Assembly (NCBI GenBank): GCA_025345505.1
Contig: JANVCC010000270.1
Span: 480,263 to 544,262 of the forward strand
Length of the DNA: 64,000 nucleotides
Direction: 5' to 3'
From: Todiramphus chloris collaris
Taxonomy: Eukaryota; Chordata; Aves; Coraciiformes; Alcedinidae
The notes under the pieces were generated by a model. The model worked only from the letters and a program-made list of their open reading frames with translations, was not told the origin of the DNA and did no database searches. This document shows positions 23,407-34,600 of the stretch, in pieces; within the stretch, counting starts at the first letter, position 1, and every line of letters begins with the position of its first letter. The position numbers were made by a program, and so were the translations under genes.

Positions 23407-26400
23407 AACTTTGTGCATTCCAGAGAAGGTAGCCTGCAGTTGTCCTGCCCATGGGGGGATCCTGCACAAACATGCTTCAGTATCCTCTTTGATTTAGAGT
23501 GATTAACTTGATCAAGTCCTAATGAATCTCCTGAGCTAATATCCCCTGAAGAAGGCAGGAGAGAACCTAAAATAAGAGGGTAATGACGGATTTGCAACAT
23601 TACACATAGCAAAATTATTTTCATGGGTAGTAGAAGCATGAACAGGGGAAATATTTTTGCCTTCATTCTATTAGGATGGCTGCACCTTGGTCCCTCGATG
23701 ACATCAACAGCAGAACTCCTGCCTGGAGAAGAAAATAGGAAATACAGAGTACTTACATTTTTCCAGTGAAAATACTTTCTCCCCCAAAAGGCCACTTTTG
23801 TCTTCCCTATTATAAAATGTAAACACTTCTTTATAGTTTGAGTATAACCACACTTTAAACAGCTGCTGCCTCACCTGTGCTGCGGCTCTGTTTCTGCAGT
23901 GAATGAAGCCCTCTGCTCACAGGCTGCACATCAACTGCAGTTTTTTAAGTGCTTTGGGATCCTTTGGGTTGAGAAGTATGCCATAAATTTAAGATATTAA
24001 ATCATCAAGAAGAATAAGAGCGTTACCAGATGCTGATGCTCGTGTTCTAGCCATGCCGCTAACAGCAAGCTGGAAGATGCCTTCCTTCATCTCCGGTGCA
24101 GATATCGCATCACAAAGCCCTGTTCATTAGTTGTGCATTAAAAGTCACGAGGATGTTTAGCCCTGCCTAGACTCACTGTACAGCAGCCCAGAACCTGCCT
24201 GATCTTATGGTTAGGAATTTTCTCCTAACCTCCCACTGCACTGGCATTTTTGGCACGCTTATATCCATCTGCTCTTACACCACTGGCCTTCACATAAATA
24301 GTTCTTTGGTGGTGCTGCAACATCTTCTCTCGAGTGACTGTAGAGCATGGGTTCTACCACCTTCTGAGTTCTACTGTGGTTGGCTAAACAAACAAAATTC
24401 ATACTTGTGCTCTTAGAAGATGTTTGTGCACCCCTTGACCATCCTTACACGTTTTCTCCATATCTGCTCCAGTTCCATTCTGTTTTCTTTGGACAACACT
24501 CCCAAGAGTAGTGTTTAAATACTACACCGTGTTTGTGATAAAAGACACCTTGTACATACACGGGCAGCAACAGTCTCCTGCTTGGGCTGGAAACACCTCC
24601 TACACCACAGACTGAGATTGCCTTTCCCCTCATGGTTGCATCACGCTTCCGATTCACATCATGAACTGGTACCTCCAGGTTCTTCTTTACACCAGTTATT
24701 TCTGAATACAGTGAGCCTTTTTTTTCTAGGCTTCAAGTGCATTATCTCAAGCTTTTTCCTCTTGCCTCTCAACTCCTTTCCATGATGGCAACCTTTATGC
24801 TGGGCCAATTTGTTCTTTCTAACCCAAGCCTCCTCTATACTGATGTTTCTCAAATTTAAGCCATTACCAACTTTTCTTCAGCTTGTTTGTAACATTTTTG
24901 ACATCGTGGAAAGTGCCTGTAATGATTTTTAACTCTGACAATGACAAACCCCATCAGTACCTTCATGCTGGCCTAAGACTTCCCCTTCTGTGACCTGGTC
25001 CTGTCCCACCTTATACATTTTATTTTTGCTCTGCTGTACCTCATCTTCTTCAGCTCAGCTGCTACCCCAGTTACTGGAAAGACAAATGAGCCCATGCTGT
25101 GCTCCATCACGTCACAGCAGATCACTCTGAACAGCAAATGTGGGGTGAAAGCCACTCAGATGCTTCCATGTTGTGTCGTAAGCTGAGACAGAAATACCTT
25201 CTGTAGTGACAGGGCCTGTCTCTGTGTTGAATCAAGGTTACTGCAGAGATTGCAGCAAAGAGTTGATACTTTTTTCTATTGCTTTATCCTCTGTGGATTG
25301 AGAGTCAGGGTCATTGGGTTTGTTCTGTCTCTGATCCCAAAAGGAGAGAAACAGAGATGCCTTCTGCAAGGAAAGGAGTTTGTGCAAGTCTTTTAACTGG
25401 GGTTAGCTTTTGTCATTTAAATGTATGCTTTACTTATTTGCTAGAAGGACCCTGCCTTAATTTGAATCACAAAAGAACTCTTCATCAAGTTCTAGATTAA
25501 TTTCTTCCTCTGTATCATGTAAAATTACACACCAGCTATTTTTTTCCCCTTATCTGTATTTTCTTCCCTCAGTGGCATACTGTTATTTGTTTAGTTTAAC
25601 AAGAGTAAGAGGATGCTGCTGCAAAGACTAACCGAGGTAGGTAAATTAGTTGTTGAAAAACTTCTCCATAATTATTTATGTAGCAGTAGTCGCTGGTTGG
25701 ATTGGGGCTTTGTGTGTGTTTGGGGGTTCCTTTGTTTTTTACATGCATATTCTTGCTTTGTTAGATTGCAAAACAGTAAAAGAAGTTAGTAATTTTTTGT
25801 TGTCTTTTTATGTGCTCTGTGTTTCAGTGCTCTGAGTCATTTTCTGCATGAATATCCATAAGCATGAAATCATTACGTTTTGCTTGATGTGCTTCCTCTG
25901 TGTGCTTCTAGTAGCAGTCCCACTGACGGGTTTGTTACCTCGCTGTAACCCACGGACAGCACAAAGCTTCAGTTTTAAAATGAGCAGCAGTCTTGGATAG
26001 GTCTTTTTTGTTTTTCTTTTTCCCTTGATTTCTAATTCTGGGTCAGAGGTTTAGTCTTGCAGAGCACTGACTGCGTCCAAAAGGAGCAGGAATACTCACC
26101 TGCTCAACCTCAAGGGCATTTTCCCGTGGTGGGGCCAGAGCACTCACAGCCCGTTGAGTTGAAGATCCATATTCTGCTGCTCATTTCCCGTTGCTTTACC
26201 AACGTCTGCAGCACCAAAGCCCCGCTTTGTCACTGCACGGGAGGCACGATGCAGCTGGCTGAGGTGTGGAGTTCCTTCCATTCTTCTGCTTGCGGTTAGA
26301 AGCATGTCCCCGGTACCCAGCCTAGCCAGGCTCAGCACCGTAAGTTATAGCTCATGTGCTGCTACACAGAAACTTCTGCTCGCATTAACTGAATTACCCT

Positions 26401-26979
26401 TGCTGTGAAGCGGACCAGGCTTTATTAACAGCAGATCTGCACTGTCAGGGTAAAGATGCTCTGTGTTTCATGGGAGATCTCAGATGAGTGATGTATCTGA
26501 AAGGGCTTTGAGCTGTGGCATGCTGGGGGGGCAGTTCTTTTTAATTGGTGATGAATTCAATTTGGGAGACTTCTTTGTTTTGTCTTTTAACTCTAAATCT
26601 TAGTATTCGGGGACAACTGTGTGAAACAACGCAAATCTGTTGTATTTTTTTAAGCTATTTTAGTCCCGTTTCCAACTCCTCTCGTGCTGACATTCTACAA
26701 ACTGGTTTTCTAAAAGGACTGTCACCATCAATTTTGCTTTTTTAAAGGACTTTAATTCTTTCAGCATGTTCATATGGTTTTATAAAGCCCCAGATACATG
26801 GCAAATCCCCTTGGTGTTGTAAGACAAGATTGCTGTTAAAAAATGTTTAGGCTTAGTCAGCTTCTTCTCACTACTGAAGTCATGAGGGACTCTGGGAAAT
26901 GGTGTTTATACTAAGCTTAAATTGATAGGGCAAGTTTAATGCAATCAGGTCAAAGGTACAACTGCTTAGCCAGTCTCAT

Positions 26980-27170
26980 CAACCACTCGGGTTTCAGCAT
27001 CAGTTTATAAGAAAAGGCCCGTAATGATAACATCTGGCTGGGAGCGCACGGGCTGCGCTCGCCCTGCGGTGATTGAATGGGATTTAATGGTGGGGCGGAG
27101 CAACCTGAAGGGCAGCTCCAGTCCTGAATTATGATCCCCGATAGATAAGGTACAACTGCCAGACTTTGAT
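26980..27170. promoter_or_regulatory. Candidate regulatory element
   Basis: GATA-like motifs (AATGATAACATC, GATAGATAAGG) and ATTTAATGG flank a short CG-containing core (GGGAGCGCACGGGCTGCGC). The pattern suggests an enhancer, but this is not proven. Confidence 0.25.
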
Positions 27171-27303
27171 CAGCCCTGTTGCCAGCTCACGTGATGAAGA
27201 GCCAGCCTTTCTCCAGCACAGCCTGGGCAGAGATGCCTTCCTGGCAGGGAGGACCGCAGCCCATCGCAAGGGCCTGAGCAGGTGGCAGGTCCCGGCACAG
27301 TTT

Positions 27304-27332
27304 CCCAGTGGGTTCCCAGTGGGTTCCCAGTG
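27304..27332. repeat. 11-bp tandem repeat, about 2.6 copies
   Basis: CCCAGTGGGTT is repeated perfectly in tandem. It is a short local duplication. Confidence 0.9.
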
Positions 27333-28059
27333 CAGCGTGTGCGGTTGGTTGCTGGTCAGGCACTGCTTTCGGTGAGCGCCGAGGGACCCGGGACAACGCA
27401 GAGGAAACGGGACAGACAGGGTAACGAGCTGGGCCACCCTCTAACACGAGACAGCAGCGCGTTCATTTATGGATTTCCTGTCTCCTGCTATCCAAGTTGG
27501 TGTGTGGCAACCTAAATATTCCAGATTACTGCCAGGCAGGCCCCAAAACGTGCACTTGTTGGGAGAAGGGAGATGCCCAAGATGTCCAGAGGGGTTTTGA
27601 TCACAGGCAAATCTGCTCTGCTGATCCAGATTCAGCACTGCAGAAGGCTTTCTGCATACGGAGCATGTCTGGGTTTGCCAGCCAAATAAGGCTGTCAGAA
27701 AAACACCCATATTGCTGCCTTTGCTGTATTTGTACGGTACAAAATTTCCTGTCATATCATTTTTTTTTCTTTTCTGAGCAAGTTTCTAGATGTTGGTCAA
27801 CGCTGGCTGCAATTCTCTTTGTTAAGTGTCTGCGCCAAGCAGAATAATTTGGGAAATTTCAGCCAAAATAATTTCCAATTGTCATTTCAGAAAAAAAAAA
27901 GTAAATGTGTTGTTGTCAGTGGACAACTCTAACACCCTGCTTTGAAGTGGGGCTTGAAATGTGGCAACGCTGTGGCTTGTATGTCATTGACATACATTTT
28001 TTTACCAGTGAAAATTACTGTGTGTTATGGGATTTATAAAGAAATCACAGTTTACACAC

Positions 28060-28930
28060 ACTTAGCAAAAGGTTTTTTTATTTTTCCAGGTAAAATGTCA
28101 GAATATTTAATTCGTATTTAACATTCTATTTTGGGGGATCATCAAGGATGCTCCCTGTGTGTAATTATAAATCAGGCAGTAAAGCACTGTCTATTGACAC
28201 AGAAAACAGCCAAAAAAAACCTTGGCTCCCAGCTCTGCCACAGCTTCGAATGGTCTCAGTAGTTTTCAGGGCTTAGCTTAGCACGTGTAATGTGTCTTCT
28301 CATGCAGATGGGATGAGACCCTACTTAAAGCGGTAATGATTATATATATCATACTTCTAAATGTATAAACTGCTTTTGAACGCGCTGGAAAAGCTGAAAT
28401 ACCAACTGTTAAACCAATGAATCATACTTTGCAAGGGAGTGCTTTTATATATAATATATAAAGTCCAACTGTATATGAATAGGGAGGGTGAATATTTACA
28501 CATCACATGTGTAAGATATAAATGATCCTGATGAACACGTCTGAAGTAAATTATGTTAATGCTGCAGTTAGAACTATTTCTACATTAGTTTCAAAATGTT
28601 TTTGTTATACTGTAGATTCCATGTCAGGAAGATGAAGGAATCTGGGCTTTTAACTGCAACCTCCCCGCTGCAGTGTGACTCTGTGGGGATGTCCAAAATT
28701 AAACATTTGGTTTAAGCATTAAACACCAACGGTTTCTTTTTAATTCCTAGGCCTGTACAAAATCAGAGTGGAAATGGTTTACAATGCCTCCAACTGGGGG
28801 CTTCCACACCAACAATGTCAGAATGACATCACTTTTCTGCTATTTGTTTTTTATTGCATTTCAAGAAGAAGTCTTTAAATAGCCAGCATGTAATTTTCCT
28901 GGTGATAAGTGATAACCTTTAAAGCAGGTC
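28060..28930. promoter_or_regulatory. AT-rich candidate conserved block with near-palindromes
   Basis: About 0.9 kb is free of repeats and open frames. It contains the near-palindromes TGATTATATATATCA (about 28336) and CTTTTATATATAATATATAA (about 28442). It also contains CATTAAACACCAACGG and TGATAAGTGATAACC. It resembles developmental noncoding elements in texture. Confidence 0.3.
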
Positions 28931-30289
28931 TGTTTTTCTTTTAAGAGAAGGACACTTCCGTCCCGCCTCCAAGTTAGTTGACTTGATCAAGGGAAGCCGC
29001 CATCCATCCCCAATCTTGCCATTCCTGGGAGGTCTGGAAGGGTTCATCACTAGAGGGAGTCATTGTATTCTTGGTTGCCCTTCTCTGTACTCAGAGCTTG
29101 GGATGGATGGTCTTGCAACTGGTCCTGTGGTGGAAGGTCCCACACAGCTATCTGCGGGAAGAATGGTCTAACCCATGCTGTCAGCTCCCAGTAAGGAGAC
29201 CCTGTTGACCCTTTTCTTATTTCATGCTACAAGCGTCTCTTCCTGTCTCAGGTGAAGGACCAAGGAGGGAAGGCAGCCTTCGTGCTCCCTCTGCCTTCGC
29301 TGGAGTTAGGCTCCATCCTGAAGTCTTTGCCCTTGGGAGACGGAGCAGCTAGCACATGGTCTTGCTATATCAGGGTGATGGAACAAAAACCAGGGTAAGA
29401 GAAGCCACAGTGGATAAGGGGGAGTCAAAAAACTTTTCAGGGAAATGGGCAAAGGCAGAAATGGTCAAAGTCTGAGAGGCCCAGTAGGATGAATGGAATA
29501 GGTGGTAACAGAAAGACATATGAGAGAAAGGGGTCGGTAAACAGAGGTGATTTGGAGGGGAATATGGCATGTGGAAAAGAGGTGTGCAGCGAAGAAAAAA
29601 AGAGCAGCCAAAGGAAGATGAGGAGAGATTGTGGCTTTTTAAAAGGGAAGATATATGAAGATCTTAGGGAGAGGAATAGGGACGTTTTTAAGAGAATATT
29701 TGTGGCACTGAAGTGAGAAGTTACATGAATCAAAAATCTTTCACTGTCCATCAGCGAGAGCTGAAGTGCCACTCTTACACTAACCTCGGGGAGTGAACCG
29801 ATGAATGCGGTAACTGAGGACAGAATGGAGCTTGGAGGACACAGTTTGACTATGTGACAGTCAAAGGAGACAGTAAGAGAAGTAGCCAGTTCAGGTTCCA
29901 CACTGTGTTTACAGCAGGCTCTGCTTTCCACTGGATAGAGTAACCAGCTATGGCTAGGTGTGCAATCACATCAACGCGGGTATGTTCCCCTGAATCTGAG
30001 CCAGGCAGGTTGACGAAGGCTGCTCAAACTCAGTTTTTTCCTTTCCAGAGTGGCGTGAGCTGTGTGAGAGGTTTGTGGTGGCACGAGCTGTGCAAGAGGT
30101 TCATGGCTACTGTTTCTCCTTGGGCCAGGTCCCTGTGACGTGCCCGTCTGTGGTCCCCAGGCTCCTGGAAAGGTGCCTCTGCTCCAGGACACTCCTCTCG
30201 GTTTTGGCCGCTGGCGTGTCCTGCCTCCTGTGTTCTTGCAGAGTCTGCTGTAGTGTTTCCGTGCATCACAATTAGATGGGAAATACACA

Positions 30290-30550
30290 AAAGCGTGTGG
30301 ATTTGGTACAGCTTATTCATATTTTTAAATAGAATATAATTTGCTATTTGCAAATTAATCTAATTTATCCTGGTCTCATTTGTTTAAGCCATGCAAGTGG
30401 AGTTATTCATGTGCAAAGGAATTGGCAAACGCTGCCAAATCAGCTAACACATCTGGCTGCTGAACATAGTATCTGGAAATAGAGTTATCTGCCATCCTCA
30501 TTTTGTAGTATGCTGATTTCCATGGCAACCCACTGTGATATCAGAGAAAC
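30290..30550. promoter_or_regulatory. Candidate enhancer: octamer-like palindrome, NFI-type palindrome, X-box
   Basis: Within 185 bases lie ATTTGCAAAT (30346-30355, a perfect palindrome of POU/octamer type) followed by TTAATC, then TTGGC-N7-GCCAA (30422-30438, NFI-like half-sites with a spacer longer than the usual five), and ATTTCCATGGCAAC (30516-30529, 13 of 14 bases of an RFX X-box). The motifs are seen; binding is inferred. Confidence 0.4.
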
Positions 30551-30954
30551 TTAACAGCTTTGCCTGGAGAAAAAGCAAATAGAAATTACAAACCCGCCAG
30601 TACCACACAGGGGCTACCAGAAAACTGTAGTGAGCAAGACTTTGCAAGGTTTGCAGAGCAGGACTCTTCTCTCAGCGGTGGGAGCGGTCCCGCTGACCTG
30701 TTGCACTCTACGTGTCAAACCCAATTCCAAGTCCTTGCGTTCGTCTTTCCATTTTTTCACCCTTCAGTCAGGAGACGTTACTGACCCTGCTCCAGCCCTT
30801 CTGTGCATATCTGCCTGGGGAGACAATCAATATGTGTCTTAATCACACTTGGGAACTGTAGGGTAGGGGATCCCACGTGCGGCAGATGAACTGAAGTGAC
30901 TGCAGCGTTGTGATTATCTCTGCAGAGTATCACAGTAGCATCATCCTCGTAGGA

Positions 30955-31270
30955 GAGCTGCGGGCTGCCCTGGCAGCTCTCCAGGAGCCCAGCGTGGACA
31001 CGAAGGGGAGCAGATTGCCACCAGCACGGAGGCACGTCCCAGAGACCGCGCAGGTCCCGGCACGCAGCGAGCCGCCCGATCCCGGCAGCCGGGCTGGGAA
31101 CGGCGTGTTTTGGAGCGCTGGGTGACAGCAAGCCTCGCGCTAAGCGAGCCGTGGGACAGCCCAGCAGCACGGCCAGCAGAACTGTCTCCTCTCTCTCACG
31201 AGTTCAAGAGGAGGGCTTTTCCTCCGCCGCGCTCTCAGCGTGCCCGTCTGCTCCAGCACCGTTTGGCTGC
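30955..31270. promoter_or_regulatory. Intronic CpG-rich patch
   Basis: CG dinucleotides are frequent (CAGCGAGCCGCCCGATCCCG, CTCGCGCTAAGCGAGCCG) in an otherwise CpG-poor intron. It directly abuts the motif-rich block at 31290-31470. It may be an orphan CpG island serving a regulatory element or an unannotated transcript. Confidence 0.4.
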
Positions 31271-31289
31271 TCGGGTTTTATGTGGAAAA

Positions 31290-31470
31290 TCAAAAGGAGG
31301 AGTGACCATCACAGCTTCCTGATGACATCTGGGGGTTATTTTATATGCGAAGTCGTATTTTTGACAATTTAAAAGCGTGCTGACAGCGTACACATGATTA
31401 GTCATACAGGACCACCTGCGTGTTTGCAAATAAATGTTACAATTCAGGGCGATTTTTTTTTTTTCCTCAT
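31290..31470. promoter_or_regulatory. Candidate regulatory element with forkhead, E-box and ATTA motifs
   Basis: The sequence includes ATGATTAGTCAT (31394-31405), the E-box CACCTG (31413-31418) and the forkhead-type TGTTTGC (31421-31427) running into AAATAAATG. It follows a CpG-rich patch. The motif density is visible; function is inferred. Confidence 0.35.
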
Positions 31471-31608
31471 GCAAAGATGATGAAATAATTCGGATCCCTT
31501 TTCTTAAAGCAGTTTCTCTGTAAATAGAGATGCCTCTGTCTATCTTAATTGCTAATAGATGAGTCCACAGACAACTGTATGATGCTTTATTTACTACATA
31601 TTATTAAC

Positions 31609-31660
31609 AGTTGGACTTGATAATCTCAAAGATCTCTTCCAACCAGAATGATTCTATATA
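31609..31660 (+). mobile_element. CR1 3' terminal remnant
   Basis: About 52 bases read ACAGTTGGACTTGATAATCT, then CAAAGATCTCTTCCAACC and GAATGATTCTATA. This is the canonical 3' terminus of CR1 in sense orientation. The following AT-rich sequence has lost the octamer repeat. It is an extreme 5' truncation or an old remnant. Confidence 0.75.
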
Positions 31661-34600
31661 CTTACAAATTATAATTGAAGAATCATAAAAATAATTATTA
31701 TGGGAAATTATTTTCTGTTGACTACATACATTTGCAAACTATAAGTAACATTTCAACTCTGCTGTGGGCCCCTTGTAAAGAACAATACTGAGCTGTTAAC
31801 AGCTTCAGGTTAACAACACATCTTTTCTTGGTGCCCCTTACTGTGTAATATTGCCTCTTTATCATCATCTTTTGCCTCATTATCCCTTTCTGTCGTGGTA
31901 CCTTTTTGTCTTGTGGACACTTTCTGAAGTGTACTTCATGCATTCCAGCAGTTTTCTATCACTATAGCATAGTTCATTAGCTAATGAAGACTGAAGCCAG
32001 GCAATTTGTTTTCATTATATATGCAGCTGATGTTGAGTAAACCTAAAAAGTGAAACAGAAATACACTAAAACATGCTTGTATCTCTGTGCACGACTGTAT
32101 CCCTTGTGTGACTCTCACACAGGGTGTAGTTCTTCTTTCACTCAGCGTATGTATAGTTTGCTGAATGAAAGACATGTTAGTCTGTAGTAAAAAGCAATTA
32201 TATCAATTTTAAGGACTTCAGAAAGCCAGTCTGTTCCGGGAAGCATCTTTATATGCAATTTTCAGTCAGTTTTAGGGAAAGAAGTTGGTGCATCAGTTAA
32301 CTGCTGGAGCTTGTGTAATTGCACACCATGTACAATCAGGCTGCAGTACACCTGAAATACGTGAAGCTTTGTGTGTGACACCAGCCCAGCGTCCTGACCC
32401 GCCACAGTCGGGGTGTTCAGCTCTGGTTCTCTAGTGCACAGTGTCAGACGCATCTGCTTGCACGACGGGGACAAAGCAACAGCCACCACTCCTCTTGACA
32501 CTTGACTTTGGACAAATATGTCAACCTGCATCTCTTGGAGGGAAGTCACATCAGCCAAACAGAGCTAGCTCAGCACACTCCTAAAAGCCCAGTTTAAAAA
32601 TCACACCTAAAGAGACGCCTCAGCGTTTACCTGGGTTGGGTGTACTCGTGTTTGGTGAAACGTCCGTTCCCTGCCCGTGGCTGGTGGTGTCACGTCTGGC
32701 TGTATCAGGAGCAGTGCCCTCCCAGCAGCGGGGCTTCCGGCTGCGTGCCTTCCCGAGGGGCCAGCAGTGGACACCCCCCAAGAAGCAGCAGTTTAGTCCC
32801 CAGTTCACGTGCAATATCCCACTAGCTGAGTTAGGTGTTCTCTGTAGTGATCCTGGCAAACATAAGGTGCGGTCGGAGTTGTCTTTGCAGAAGGGTCCGT
32901 GTATCAGCTGCAGTTGGAAGGGAAGCACTTCTCTTCCCCTTCCCATGAAGCAGTGGTCCTAGGGATGTACTTCAGCCCACTAGAAAACAGGCTCTATTTA
33001 TCTAAAACAACTCGAGATAAAGCACAGCCAGTTGGCATCACATGTCACATCTTTTCAAGCACCATGTGTTTTAAAAAGAATAGGCCAAATTCCTTCCCAG
33101 CGTAAGCTCCACAGAAACCCGCGGGTTTGATTCGGCAGGTAGCCAAATATAAACACTGTGATAGAAAAGATTCACTTGGAATCAAACATGGAAAACTTCT
33201 GAGTTAGGATGATATCTGAAAATATTTTCTCAGAGGAATTAAGACATTTGAAACACTTGGCTAGAGTCCGCTTAGGGTTTATACTAGTTCTGGTGAAAAT
33301 TGCACAGTGGGCCAGAGCCGCAGATACCCACAGGACCGTGCAAGAAATGTAGGGGAAAAGTGACCCAAGTCCACTGTGCTTCAGGAAGTTGTCTGCAGGT
33401 GACCCCCAAAATGGGCCATGTGCACAGAGAGGGTGAAGTGGCTGTGAGCTCTGACCTAGCATTGCTTTTCCTTCTGGAGACGCCACCTTTCTGAACACAC
33501 GTGGAACTCAAGTGGGAATTAAAGCTGCAGAAATCAAAGTCCTTTCTCCACCAGCTTCCATCTACTAATAAATCCTTGATGAAAATAGGTTTCTTTAAAG
33601 GTCTGGGACTTTTTTTTTTCTAGTTCATATTTGAATGATGCAATAACAGGAGACACCCTGGGGTGTTACTACACTTGAAGAGGTGACTTCAAGGCCACCT
33701 CGGTGCAACACTATCTTGCAGTATTGTCTCATGCTATTGTTCGCTGTTGCTAAAATATTTGGAAAGGTCAGTCATGCTTTGTCACTGCACTTTTTTGGAG
33801 GGTATGGAAGAGAGATCTCAAGTGCTGAGTGGAGTAGTTCAGCACTTGACAGTGACTTGAAAATTCTTCACCCATGATTTGTCCAGACCAAGGCGTTTAG
33901 CAGGATGCACCGAATGCCTTCCACCCTTTCAGTAAATCGTTCAGTGGTACTCCCCATCACGTGCGATTTATTTGGATTCATTGCTGCTTCAAACTGCATT
34001 TTAGGAGGAATGAGAAGACTGAACTCATGGAAACAGATCCTAATTTTTAGACCAATATAAACCACTGGGAGCTCTGTTAAAGGCAGAACTGCCAAAAATC
34101 AAGATCAGGTCTCTATGGTTCTTGGCACAGGGGAAGCTGCTCGAGTTTGGTTCCCATTAGTTATTTAGTGCTTTTAGTATTTTTGTTGCTTCTGTTGCTT
34201 CATTCAACTAATTGCCAGGATCTTGAGGAATTTTATTCCATGCTATATTATTTTTTCCAAGAGCTGTTAAATCAGCAGGAGCTACTTGTATGCAACGTTA
34301 TAACAGCAGTTGGAGTAATGCGATACTACGTGTTTATGCCTCTGTTAAGAATAAGCCATTGGCCAGGCTGTGTCCAAGGGATACCCTGGTCCTTCAGTTG
34401 CAGATAAATGGAGGGTAGCTCCTTAAAAGCCTTGTAGAACAGACACCAAACTCCAGTTTGATTCTCTAGCAAAAGGAATTTCTGCTTATAAAACACCAGA
34501 GCTTCTGTCTGTCTACACAGGAGGATGCTGCTTACATACTGTAGAGAGCTGCTGGAATACAGAAATTAGTAACCACACTGAGGAGAAAGAAGGGTGGCTA

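Noticed and set aside
25590-25650. ACCGAGGTAGGTAAAT, considered as the end of the missing GMDS exon (...TEV plus donor)
   Set aside because: The upstream codons read LLQRL instead of the expected LKYYRP, and an in-frame stop lies close by. The three-residue match is chance.
29437-29931. Open frame of 164 codons on the - strand, rich in Ser, Leu and Phe
   Set aside because: It comes from a purine-rich + strand, which by composition yields Ser/Leu/Phe codons on the other strand. The same effect appears at 43029-43343.
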